DNA from: Enoplolaimus lenunculus
Taxonomy: Eukaryota; Nematoda; Enoplea; Enoplida; Thoracostomopsidae
Direction: 5' to 3'
Assembly: GCA_030248215.1 (NCBI GenBank)
Contig: JASANG010003018.1
Span: 155,461 to 219,460 of the forward strand
DNA length: 64,000 bases
Under the pieces are notes generated by a model. The model ran no database searches. It was not told where the DNA came from and saw nothing but the letters and a program-made list of their open reading frames with translations. Shown in pieces: positions 34,301 through 46,300 of this stretch. The stretch's first letter is position 1. Each line of letters starts with the position of its first letter. The translations under genes and the position numbers were made by a program.

Positions 34301-37300
34301 CTAATTGTGCATACAGGCTTAAGGTAAACAGAGATAAATTCTGGCAGCGTTTCCCCGCTGCAGCGAACTCTCTTAAAAATAAATTTGTCAGCTAATCACA
34401 CGCTATATAAACCCACCGCTAGCGCCCCCACCCCCCCCCCCCCCCCCCCACCCCCCCCCCCATCAAAAACACAATACATATGCGGCTGTTAGCACACATC
34501 AAATCTGATGTATCCAGCTATTAAGATTTAAGTTGTCGACACCTATTCGAGGCGATGGACGCAACCATATCTCTACACTTTTGTTCCTGGCGACAATATG
34601 TTGGCGACTTATAGTTAACAGCTTAGCTTGGTAGGTTAAAAAATGATAAACAGCGTTTTAGAAAAAATATATTATAATTCATTGTTTAATGAAGTTGTCA
34701 CATATGCACGTTCCAAACAAACATCTGCAAATTCACTGGATTCGCCTAATACTAAATTACTGTGTATAAATCATTGCAACTTCTTATACCTGTATATGTG
34801 CAGATGTATAGTAACGTTTTTGTTTTTGTAACACTTTATGTGCACATATACAGACATTGCCATGCCGTTGAAAAATGGCCCATGCTATTTTAAGGGGCCT
34901 CCAGGTTTCTGGTGGGTTTATAAAAAAGTAGGCTTAGATTGTAAATTACATTTTTTGCCTAGGCTTAGGCTTAGGCTTAGGCTTAGGCTTAGGCTTAGGC
35001 TTAGGCTTAGGAATACGCTTAATTTGCTGTTACGCCCCTTAAAGTAACACTGGTTGAAAAATGCATGAAATTTTATTCACACGTGTTCACTGCCATATCA
35101 CACAGCGCTTGGGGCTCCCCAAACTTCAGGGTAGGAACCCTCAACCCAGACACCTTGGATTTCTTTGTGTTCGATTTGAAGTTGTCCGAACTCACGCTCG
35201 TGTTTAGCTAAGACAATCTCCCAAAAATAACAATTTCAGCAAAAGTTGCAAAACGGTGGATTTAGTTAGTGAACACATCTTTAACACGAACCGTTTTTTG
35301 TCATTTTCTGTTAATAACTAAACAGCGCATATTTGGGATAAAAACATACATTTTTAGGCCATCGAAAGGACACAACAACAAGCGGTATAAGTCTACTTGC
35401 ACACTTCAATCGACCAGATCCTTGCATTGAACGTTTCTCGCGCAAGCATGAAGACATTTACACACTTTCGCTAATAATGTAAGTAATGAAATTATTTACA
35501 GTTTATCATTTCATTGCAACTACTGTTCAGGAGAAAACATTAAGACCACACGTGCCGCGATATTTGTAACTTCGTATGCACTTAGTTTCATTATTTGTTA
35601 TTAATGTTAAATTTAATTTTGTTGACTCGATGAAATTTTAACCAGACTTCGGGCATTTCTTTCACCTGGTGAGCCAGACGTCCAGTCGTCCCATCTTTGG
35701 CCCATGTTACGCTGAGGGCCGTCCCGCCGTCCCGGGACAACGATGACAGCGAGGACAGCTGGGACAACGAGGTCAGTGGGACAGCTGGGATAGTGGGACA
35801 GCGGGACAGCTGTGACAGTTGGAACAGCGGCCGCAGCTTAGATAGTGGGGTCAGCTGGCACAGCAATGACAGCTGGGACAGTGGAACAACCGGAACGGCT
35901 CATGTGAGACAGCATTTGCTACTCCTGTTTGTGCATACGTGAAGATTATTAAAATTTGTTGTTGTTGTTATTACTTTTAGTTTGGTTAGCAAGATCGCTT
36001 AGTGTGATGGCATGGTACTTATGCGGTAGCCTTCCATCCTGCTTAGAGTCCTTTGAAGTGCTGGGGGGGGGGGTGAAGGGGACGGCAGCCCCCCTGCTTA
36101 AAGGAATCTCAACAAAAATGTTGTTCCTTTTTTCTGTATTTTTTGCGAAAATATATAGCTCCCTCATTTTTCCCTTTCCCAAATAATGTATATTTTTACA
36201 TGGGCGTCCACACGGGGGCATTGAAGGGCCGTTTCCACCAAATGTTGCTGGCGTTCCACACCCAAATAGATTCGGGCCATACATCTGACAATCGATCCTG
36301 GGTTGTAGAAAGCCAATATTTTGAGCGTTTAAAAAGCAATGGCTATATATAATGCTCTAAATGTCGCCGTTGCGCGTTTGTTCAGAGCTTTATTAATACT
36401 TTGCGCAATCGACATCTATTAATCTATATATTTTTATATTTTAGTCAAGTCATAAACACAGATTTGCTTCTAATTTTAATGCAACAATAAGTCGCCTTCT
36501 AGTAAGTTATGTAAAAGTCGGCTTGTTAAGGTTTGCGGCCCATGTTACGCTGAGGGCCGTCCCGTTGTTCCGGGACAACAAACAGGCTGTTTTAATGTGT
36601 TTGAGGCTAGACTTAGGCTACTACTAGGACTTTGGGTATTAGGCTTAGGCTTAGGCTTACGCTTAGGCCTAGGTTTTGGCTCTAGTGCGTCGGCTTAGGC
36701 TTGTCCCATAGGCGTATTCTTACATTTTGGTTTAACTTTAGCCCCGTATCTCGCTGTCTCGGTTGTCCCACTGTCACGGCTGTCCCACTATCCTGGCTGT
36801 GCCACCGTCCCGGCTGCCTGCACTGTCCCAGCTGTCCCCGTTGTCCCAGCTGTCCCTAGCTGCCCCAGTTGTAAAGCTGTCCCAGCTGTCCAACTGTTTC
36901 CGCTGTCCTAGCTGTCCCCGTTGTCTCAGCTGTCTTCGCTGTCCCAGCTGTCTCCGCTGTGAATAGTTCGTGATTTCTGGGACGTACTCGAATCACCAAC
37001 TCCGCGCTTGTGTCCCTAATTCAATGGCGCTATCTCGCTCTAGTTCCATAATGTATCCGTTTTCCCCTTTTATTACCCCCAAAACACTGTAAATTAAACA
37101 ACGAGTAAAGCACAAGCACCGACACAAGTAATATGTTTAGTTGCCGACCTTATTTCTTGCTATGTGCCGAAAGTTCTTTTGCTTTAGGTGCTTTCCTCAC
37201 GTCTACTACGATATTCTAACCTGTTGTTTCACTAGGTCACTAGCTCACAACGTACAAAACCAATGTAAACGTCTCGTGACAGCCCAATCCCTAGAACCTC

Positions 37301-40300
37301 CCCAAAACTTGTCTAAATAACTTTGCAAAACTCCAGTGATCCCCAGAAAACAAGCCAAAAGTAGCCCCGCTAGAAATGACTAAACCCCAAAAACTCCAGA
37401 GAAATCACAGAAAACTCCGTTAAAACATCCCCAGTACCCCTGTAAACTTCCCCGGTACAGCCCGTAGGCTACGCGCTGTGCGCTTATTTTACCAAAACTC
37501 TTTTTCGCCGGTTCATCGCATGCTCACATTGAGTAACCGAGACTTAAATCAGTTCACCCGAACTTAATTCCTCTCGCAAACCAATCAGTTGCACTAACTC
37601 CAATAAATTGCTCCAAACCCACTTAAATCCGAAAACCACTAAGAACAAGAAAACACAATTATAACATTGCTAAGTACTAGAATGATTTTGGGGGCTGGCT
37701 ACCCCAGCCCCTATAGTTGGCTAATTTGTATACCTACCAGTTTGAGAGCTCCGGAAACTCAATGACAAAATATAGCCATTTTGTTTCAACAACATCAACA
37801 ACAATAAGTGAGCACCCTGCGCTGACTAGCTAAGTGAATACGCGGAATATGCCCGCAGATTTATAAAATATTATTTAAACGGCTCGCAGGACCCCAAATC
37901 AAACTAACATTGCGGCATAGCCGCAACCCACTACTTTTATAGGTTTTACACTTCCAAGCAACGCCGGATCTACTTAAACTCTAAAAGAGACTGGATGGAA
38001 TCAGGGATTCCCTTAAGGTGTTGTTTATGGTTTGGTTTTAATTTTGGTTTTAGTTTTCAGGTGGCAATATGATTAAGAGCGGCACAGCCACCTACCCCCT
38101 CCTTAGGTACAAATGGCGACCCCGGCATCAAACTAAATTTTATGGCCCTATTTACTGCCTTTTTTGCCGTCGCTAAAAAGTTTAAATTATACAAAACATA
38201 CACTTTTAATACAAATAACGGCCGATGTTACTCTGAGGGGCGTCCCGTTTACCCACGGGACCGCAATATGCTCGGAGTGAAACGTTTTTGTTGGGTTGGT
38301 CGGGACAACTTCAAACCTGTTTTTTCTGGGTTGGTCGGGACAGCCGGGACAGCTTCGAGCCCATCTTTTACCTGGGTTGGTCGGGACAGCCGGGACAGCT
38401 TCAAACCTATGTTTTTGCTGGGTCGGTGGGGACAGCCGGGACTGCTTCGAGCTTATATTTTTCCTGGGTCGGTCGGGTCAGCGGGGACAGCTTCGAGCCT
38501 ATATTTTTGCTGGGTCGGTCGGGACAGCCGGGACAGCTTCGAACCTATATTTTTGCTGGGTTGGTCGGGACAGCGGGAACAGCTTTGAGCCTATATTTTT
38601 GCTGGGTTGGTCGGGACAGCTTTTAGCCTACATTTTTGCAGGGTTCGTCGGACAGCTTCGAACCTATGTTTTTGCTGGTCGGTCGGGACAGCGGGGACAG
38701 CTTCGAGCCTATATTTTTGCTGGGTCGATCAGGACAGCTTCGAACCTATGTTTTTTCTAGGTCGATCAGGTCAGCTTGGACCCTATACTTTGGCTGGGTC
38801 GGTCGGCACAGTCAGTACAGTTTTCGAGCTAGGTTTTGCGGGGTCGGTCGGGACAACTTCGAACTTATGTTTTTGCGGGTTGGGTCAAAACAGCTGGGAC
38901 AGCTTAAAGACCAGGTATTCGCTTAGTTGGTTGGGACAACTTCAGGTCAAGACAGCGTCTGAGCAAATATATTTTCTGGGACAGAGCTGTTCAGGCAGTC
39001 CCATCAAAAATATATTCAAAACTGCTGAACCTGCAAAATATAAGCTACCAACCGGGGTGTAACGTGATATCCGTTTTCGTTTCCGTTTTATAGAAACACC
39101 GGAAATTCTGTTATTTTATGCTCAAAAATTAGTTCGAAATCACGTGTATGTCTCGCAATTTTTCATTATAGATATGTTGCAATTGTTCAAACTGAAATAA
39201 AAAAGACGAAATTTAAACAATATCTTGAAATTTTCGGCGTATACGCTATTTTTTCTTTAAAATTTTAGAAAACCAACAAATTTGCGATGAAATGATAACA
39301 CCAATTTAACATGTTTTTATTGACTAACGTTTTACGAACTGCGGTGACGACTCCGATTTTTTCACCTGAGCTTGCACACTGCTTACCTTCGCACATTTTG
39401 TTCCGGATATCCGGATATGTACACTGCAAAGAATGGTGAGTCAAATTGACTCTCTGAAATAGGCTTTTCCTGACTACACAAACTGATTCAAATTCGACTC
39501 CGCCAGAGTCACATTCGATTCACTCAGTTGTAACCTTGGCGTGCCGTATGTCTCAAATTGTTGCATATGCAGAGTTCCTTTAATGCGTGACGCTCGGTGA
39601 AACCTTTTTGCATTTAGAACAGCCTTTAAACTTTAAATTATAGTGGTTAGTAAGATTGGGCCGAGGACAGAGCCTGGTACCGAACACAGGGATCAACGGC
39701 GCAGGGGGCGGCTGTGATTGCACCCACTGGGACGGCAGGGGTACGGCCTCGAGCCCGGCAATTGTCGGACGAGCGGTATCCGTCGCGAGTTGGCGGCCAA
39801 GTGGGACAATCGCAAGCGGCGCCTGGGCGTGGTTACTATAAGCAGCAAGTGGAAAATGTGCGGAGGCGATTCGCAAAAGTCGTCAATTGGAACGACAGCA
39901 ACAACAGCAACAACACCGGACGTCTCAATCTTTGGGACGTGAACACGAATAGGTGACGCAGGAGGAATTGGACGCGTATTATGCAGGCACGCCGAGATAC
40001 ACGCGTCGACAGCATTTTTGGAGGATCGGTAATAGACTTTTTATTGTGGGATTTGTTAAGGTGATGTTTCGTGGGTGATGTTACCGGGTGCTGGGGTGCG
40101 CTGGTACGCTATTTAATTAGTTGGACTGTTGGACGCATTGACAATTTTTGTCGTGGGCCGTTATATGGGTGTTGTTATTGTTATTCGACAAAAACAACTA
40201 AAAATGAATAAAAATCAGTAAAAGAAAGAAAATGAAAAGTTGTTGTTTGTTATTGTAAATTGTTGTTGTTAAGTTGTTGTGGTGAATTTACGCTTTTTAG

Positions 40301-43300
40301 CGACGGCAAAAAAGGCAGTGAATAGGGCCATAAAATTTTGTTCGATGCCAGGGTCGGCATCTGTGCCGAAGGGGGATGTAGGTGGCTCTGCCACTCTTAA
40401 ACCAATTTCAAACTAAAAACTAAAACACAAAATAAAACCTTAAATCAAAACCACACCTTAACGGAGTCCCTGGCTCCACCTAGTCTCTCTTAGAACTTAA
40501 GTTAGGCTTATGCGTTGCTACAAGGCGTAAAAATTGTTAAAATCGATGCTATGGCGGCTGCGTCCGCAATTCGAACTTACCTGGGACCTGCGTGGCCATT
40601 GAATAGTATTGCATAACATGTTGGCTATATTTGCGAAACAGCATTGACGGACAACCAATTGTGGGTGTCGTTAGAACCTGGGGAAAAGTAGTCTAATAAA
40701 TCTAACGGGGTTAGGTTTTTTATTCTACAACGGATTATCTCTAACGGGATTAGAGTGCACGGTTTAACAGGGTGTAATTCTGACGGGGTCAGAATTGCAC
40801 GGATTCTGGAAAGGAGTAAAAGTATTGGTGTCGGTAAAGCCAGTGGCTGGGCTAAACGGATTCAGACATAGGCTTTAAGGATTTCGGCTCAGGTTACAAG
40901 TTAAATTGCATAACTTGTGATTTACTTGTATATACTTGGTGTTGTACAGGATTTGGGGGTGGGGTTAATAAACATTTATCGGCCGCGTTTACTGAATCAG
41001 AGCGATAAGCATACATCGAGAAAAGAACTGAATAAGTGATATAGGATACAGGGACTGAGTCAAAATCACGAACTTCTCACAGATGGGATCTTATCATGTT
41101 CACCGTGCGTGACCATCCTGTCCGCACCGTGTGTCCGTCCGCCACATTTGCAATTCAACCATGTTTCCTTCCAGCCTGTAAGAGTCTGGTAATATATATT
41201 TTTGCTCTGGCCTCTGAATCCCTCTATCATTTCTTTCTTGCAACTTCCCATAATACTCCTCCTTCATTCAAGGATAGGACATGCCGGAACTCACTATTCC
41301 CCCTGTCCTTCACCTCCTTCCGGAGTACCCGTGAGCATGTTGTTCCCTTGTACGCTCTCAGGTAAGTCTGTCCCAACTGAACTCCGTTGTTGCTCCTCCG
41401 ACGTCCTCAGACCTCGTGTCTCTATTGGGTTCTGGAAGCCAGAGCTCTGCGCCATACTCATCGCATCTACTCCTGTCCACATACTATGCGCCACCTTAAT
41501 CGGTTGACACATAGTCCTGTCGACATCCGTTGCGAAAACTGACCCCATCGACTTGCGATACCACGCTGTACTTGGAAACGAAACCTCTTCGGTTCCTTGC
41601 TCCTCTCAGCCTGTAGCTCCCGTGACATGCTCCTTGTTATAACTCCTGTCTCTCTCTCCGGTATCCTTGTTGTTGCTTCTTGCCCATTCGCCGTAGTAGG
41701 CATTCTATATAGTGGCATGTTAGATGTACTTTCCTTTTCCCTTTAAGTGGCAAATTTCCGTCTGTCTCCGAAATCGTTTATACCGATTTCCGAAACTATT
41801 CCCTGCACCAGTGTTATTCCCTAAAGTCTGTTAATTTTTCACTTCTAATTTGCAAAATTATTTGCCATACCAGTGTTATAATTCACTATCTACAACACAC
41901 AATACCCAAAAATCCGTTTATTTTGGCCCAAAACTTTTTACCTAACCCGTTTAAATCCCCAAAAAGGTGTGCCCGATACTTATGGATGCTACATTTCCAC
42001 ACTATGTCGACAAAACTCGGCTTGAAAAAATTTCCGCAATTTTTCCACCTCTTGCGAAAAACCGCTATTACGGCTCGTTACGACCTTAGAAAAAATTCTG
42101 TTTTCTTGCGGCGTCGTCCCAAGTCCAGTCCCGTGATATTATTCGACCGTCCTTGCTAGCCGCTATACAGAGCCAAGCCCCCAATTCGTTTCTGTTTCTG
42201 CCAAATTTCTGTCACCGTTACATTATTAGCTAAGTACCCGCAAAGAGTACCTTGTCCGACACCAAAACCGCCTAAAGTGCGTTATTCCCCGAAGACTTTG
42301 AACACCAGTTACTCAATAGAGTACCAGGCGCCACGTATGACCTTTTTAACGCAATTCGCCATTTTCCTCTTTAATTTTTCCGAAATTCCGTAAAAAACCG
42401 CGCCAATGTGGTTTTTTCGATATTTTGCGCCCTGTATTCCTGATACAGCGCGCTTCTGGTTCTCAAACTTGACAAAGATACTTACATGTGTTACTGTTCC
42501 TAAGTCTATCGTTGTCGCCCGTCTTCGTTCCTTTTCCCGATTTTTGCAATTTCCTTCACGAGGTCACTGGCACCGAACACCGCTGGGACCTGCGCAAATT
42601 CCTGATTTCCTGCGGCCTAAACCCCAAGTCCACAATCTGTTTTGCTCAACCGTTTACAATGTTCAGACCTATACTGTCTGTTACCCATTTCAAGTACCAG
42701 ACACCTGTGCCATTCCACAATCCGCCAACCGTACATTAGACAGTTTACCACTTAACAAAACCTAAAGGTATCAGACTAAATTGACCTAGCTACACTGTCA
42801 AATCACCCACAAATCCTTTTTCCTTTTCGATTACCCTTTTGCTCCCAATCTTTTATCGATTCAGAGCCTATAATTGCTTCCCAATATCCTTTTAACTTTT
42901 TTGTTTCCCAAAAATTCTTTTTTTGCAAAATTTTTTCTTTTCTCCCACCAAACTTACAAAACCAGCATTGAATCCATCGTGGTCACCATGTGAACAGTTT
43001 GTGATATCTGGGACCTGTCGGAATCACCAACTCCGCGCTTCAGTCCGTATTTCAATGGCGCTATCTCGTTCTGGTTCAATAATGTAGCTGTAAATTAAAG
43101 TAGCGAGTAAATCACAAGTACCGACACAAGTAGTATCCTTAGTTTCCGACTATATTCCTTGCTAAGTAACGAAAGTTCCTTTGTTTTAGGTGCTTTCCGC
43201 ACGTCCACTACGATAACTTAACCTGTTATTCCACTAGGTCACTAGTTCTCACCGTACAAAACCAATGGAAACGTCACGTGACAACCCAATTCCCAGAACG

Positions 43301-46300
43301 TCCGCAAAACGTACCCTAAATTGCCGTACAAAACCCCACTGATCCCAGAAACAAGCCAGAACTAGCCCCACTAGAATTGACTAAACCCCAAGAACTCCAG
43401 ATAAATCCCCAAGAACCCCGTTAACACATCCCCAGAACCCTTGTAAACTTCCCCGGTACTGCCCGTAGGCTCTGCGCTGTGCGCTGCTTTTACCAAATCT
43501 TCTTATCGCCGGTTCACCGTATGCTCACATTAAGCTGCCGTGACTTAAATCAGTTGACACCAAACTTCATTCCACTCGCAAGCATTATGTTTCAACAGCA
43601 ATAATATATCAGCACCGTTTGTTGACTAGCTAAGTGATTACGCAGAATAAGCCCGCACATTTATAAAATAATTCTTAAACGGCCTCGCAGGACCCCAAAT
43701 CGAACTAACATTGCGGCACATCCGCAACGCTCTACTTTTATAGGTTTTACACTTCCTAGCAACGAGTGATCTTAACTTAAGTTTTAAGAGGTTTTTATTT
43801 TGTAATGTGATTAAAAGTGGCACAGCCACCTACACCCGCCTTCCCAGCTGTCCCAGCTGTCCATACTGTCCCAGCTGTCCATGCTGTCCCAGTTGTCTCC
43901 ACTGTCCCCCTGTCTCAGCTGTTTCAGCTGTCTGCGCTGTCACAGCAGTCCCCGCTGTTCCAGCTGTCCGCGCTGTCACAGCTGTCCCAGTTGTCTCCAC
44001 TGTCCCCCTGTCTCAGCTGTTTCAGCTGTCTGCGCTGTCACAGCAGTCCCCGCTGCTCCAGCTGTCCGCGCTGCCACAGCTGTCCTAGCTGTTCCAGCTG
44101 TACCAGCTGTCCCCGATGTCCCACTTGTTTCCGATGTCCCAGCTGTCCCCGATGTCCGAGCTATTCCCGTTGCCCTAGCTGTCCCCGCTGTAACAGTTGT
44201 CTCCGCTGTCCCAGCTGTCCCCACTGTCCCGGCTGTCAGCGCTGTCCCAGCTTTCCGCGCTATCCCAACTGTTCGCGCTGTCCCAGCTGCCCGCGTTGTC
44301 CCAGCTGTCCGCGCTGTCCCAGCTGTCCGCGTTGTCCCAGCTGTCCCAGCTGTCCGCACTGTCCCAGCTGTTCCCGCTGTCCCCGTTGTTCCCGTTGTTT
44401 CAGCTATCCAAGCTGTTCCAGCTGTTTCAGCTGTGCCAGCTGTCCCAGCTGCTTCAGCTGTCCCAGCTGACCCCGCTTTCCCAGCTGACCCCGCTTTCTC
44501 AGCTGTCCCAGCTGTCCCCGATGTCTCCGCTGCTACCAGCTGTCCCCGCTGTCTCACTGTTACGGCTGTCCCGTCTTTCCAGTAATTGGCAGAACCTATA
44601 CAGATTAGGGTGCAACCGAAGGTGAAAAATACCATAGCCGTTGCAGAGGCGAAGGTCAAAAAACTAAGGCGTTGTTAAATCGATTGGTTTTACGCTTGTT
44701 ATCTTCGAAATCTCGGCAATTTTTTCTGTAAATTGTATTATAATAAAAATTGAAGCGCACCAAACAAATAAATTTTGTAAAACTATGCCAAATGTCACTA
44801 CCGAAATTGCCGCAGCTATGATAGTCATCCGGTTGCAACCTCATACAAATAGTATTGAGTTTAATGATAATTATACAATGGCAAATGTTGTAACTATGTT
44901 TCTTTTGTAAGAAATTTCACTTGTTTTAAGTAATTTGCGAGTATCATAAGAACAGTTAAAAAGTATTCAAGTTTATATCATCGCCGAAGCCAATAGTTTG
45001 TATTTGTTCACCACTTTATGCTCCATACGATGCATGATACTCATGTAAATAAATCTTTAATTGCTATTCAGTGCAACCGATTATCCGAATTTAGACGTGG
45101 AAACTTTGGAGTCATTTGCGATTAAGCTGGTACGTTAACTTTAATTATTGCTTTCATAGCCTTTGTGTGCATCGTATGTCATAGGATGAGAAGCTACTAC
45201 AATTTAAAAGATGTACACCCCCAACAGACTCCGCACGTCGTTCACATTGCTTCAGCTTATAGGGTTAGACATAAATCCCTGTTAGCGCCAATAAATAAAC
45301 GTCAGCGGAAACCGGAATACAATCACTAGTGTGGTTTTCTTCTGTTTGCTATTTTGTGTTTTCTAAATATTGATACTTCATTGGTATGGTTCATCATGAA
45401 ATGGCTCACGTTCTGAGATTGCGGGCAATCTGTTACAATTTATCTCAGCTTCCAAGCAGAACAACATTTCTCGATCACGCCTGCAGATACTTTCCTCGTT
45501 GTGATGATGGAGCTAAATACCGAACCTACGATGGTACGTGTAACAATCGTGCACATCCGACATTTGGAGCCGCTCATACTACTTTGATCAGTATTCATCC
45601 ACCACAGTACGACGATGGTACATATCGTTTATCAATTTATATATAGTTTGTAATGTATTTATGATATTCTGGACATTTTGGTATCTCTACCGGTTGGCAC
45701 CTGGGAACTCTAGTACTGTATTGACCCGAATAAGAGGGGTAATAAGAGGGGTGGGTCCCCATTTTGAGTTCGAATCAATTGGAGTTCGTATCCCTAATAA
45801 GAGTCCGTGAGCGGATAGAGTCTCTAAACCCTCATTAGAGTCCATAAATGTCAATTAACCACAATTGTAGCGCATAAATGACTCCAGGACCAAATAATTT
45901 GAGTTCGAAACTTTAAAGCGTGCTTAAATTTTAAAAGTATATTCATAAGTATAACCTTGTATTATCGCTCAAGCTATTGGCACAAGACAAACGTTAAATT
46001 CAGCGGATAATTGCAGTACCGGATATATATCAGTAACGAAGGGTGGCGGACCGTGAGTTAAAAACAAATAATAGTTCGTAACAGAATAACAAGGGGGTAC
46101 AGTTTGGAGAGGACCAATAAATATCAGTCCCCCTCTTATTCGGGTCACTACAGTATCATTGTTCAGGACAGCGCGAATAACTATAGTAAAAAGCAAATCT
46201 TAAGCCGACTTAAATGACGTAAAATTAAGATACCTTTCCAATGGCATTAATTGAAACTTATTTTGTACTAAGTTTTTGCAGTTTGTGCCGCCTTGAACTA

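Larger units (their letters stand above)
36958..43834 (-). mobile_element. Broken LTR element composite, same family as 24-34 kb
   Basis: Treated as a fossil. A minus-strand element has its 5' LTR at 42,989-43,834, leader and gag start down to about 41,084, and its 3' end plus LTR at about 38,180-36,958. Between them lie a 45-bp minisatellite (38,220-39,062), other sequence, and a plus-strand fragment of the same family (39,649-41,081, with its LTR at 40,377-41,081). The unit split a CAGCTGTCCC array, and CCGC is found at both outer junctions, a likely short target duplication. It is heavily broken (many breaks) and clearly older than the 24-34 kb copy. It lies in peroxidase intron 4. Confidence 0.7.

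Noticed and set aside
34961-35011. Nematode origin inferred from TTAGGC
   Set aside because: The array is inside a MITE-like unit. The gene content (tropomodulin, peroxidase) does not discriminate. One short array is not evidence of the telomere type.
38142-39062. Three overlapping ORFs with 15-residue repeats (FEPIFLLGRSGQ-like)
   Set aside because: The 45-bp unit is a multiple of three, so every frame stays open. No sign of a real protein.
43817-44659. Long Cys/Ser-rich or Thr/Ala/Gly-rich ORFs (up to 234 codons) on both strands
   Set aside because: They lie entirely in the CAGCTGTCCC minisatellite. All frames are open because of the repeat, with no start context or domain.
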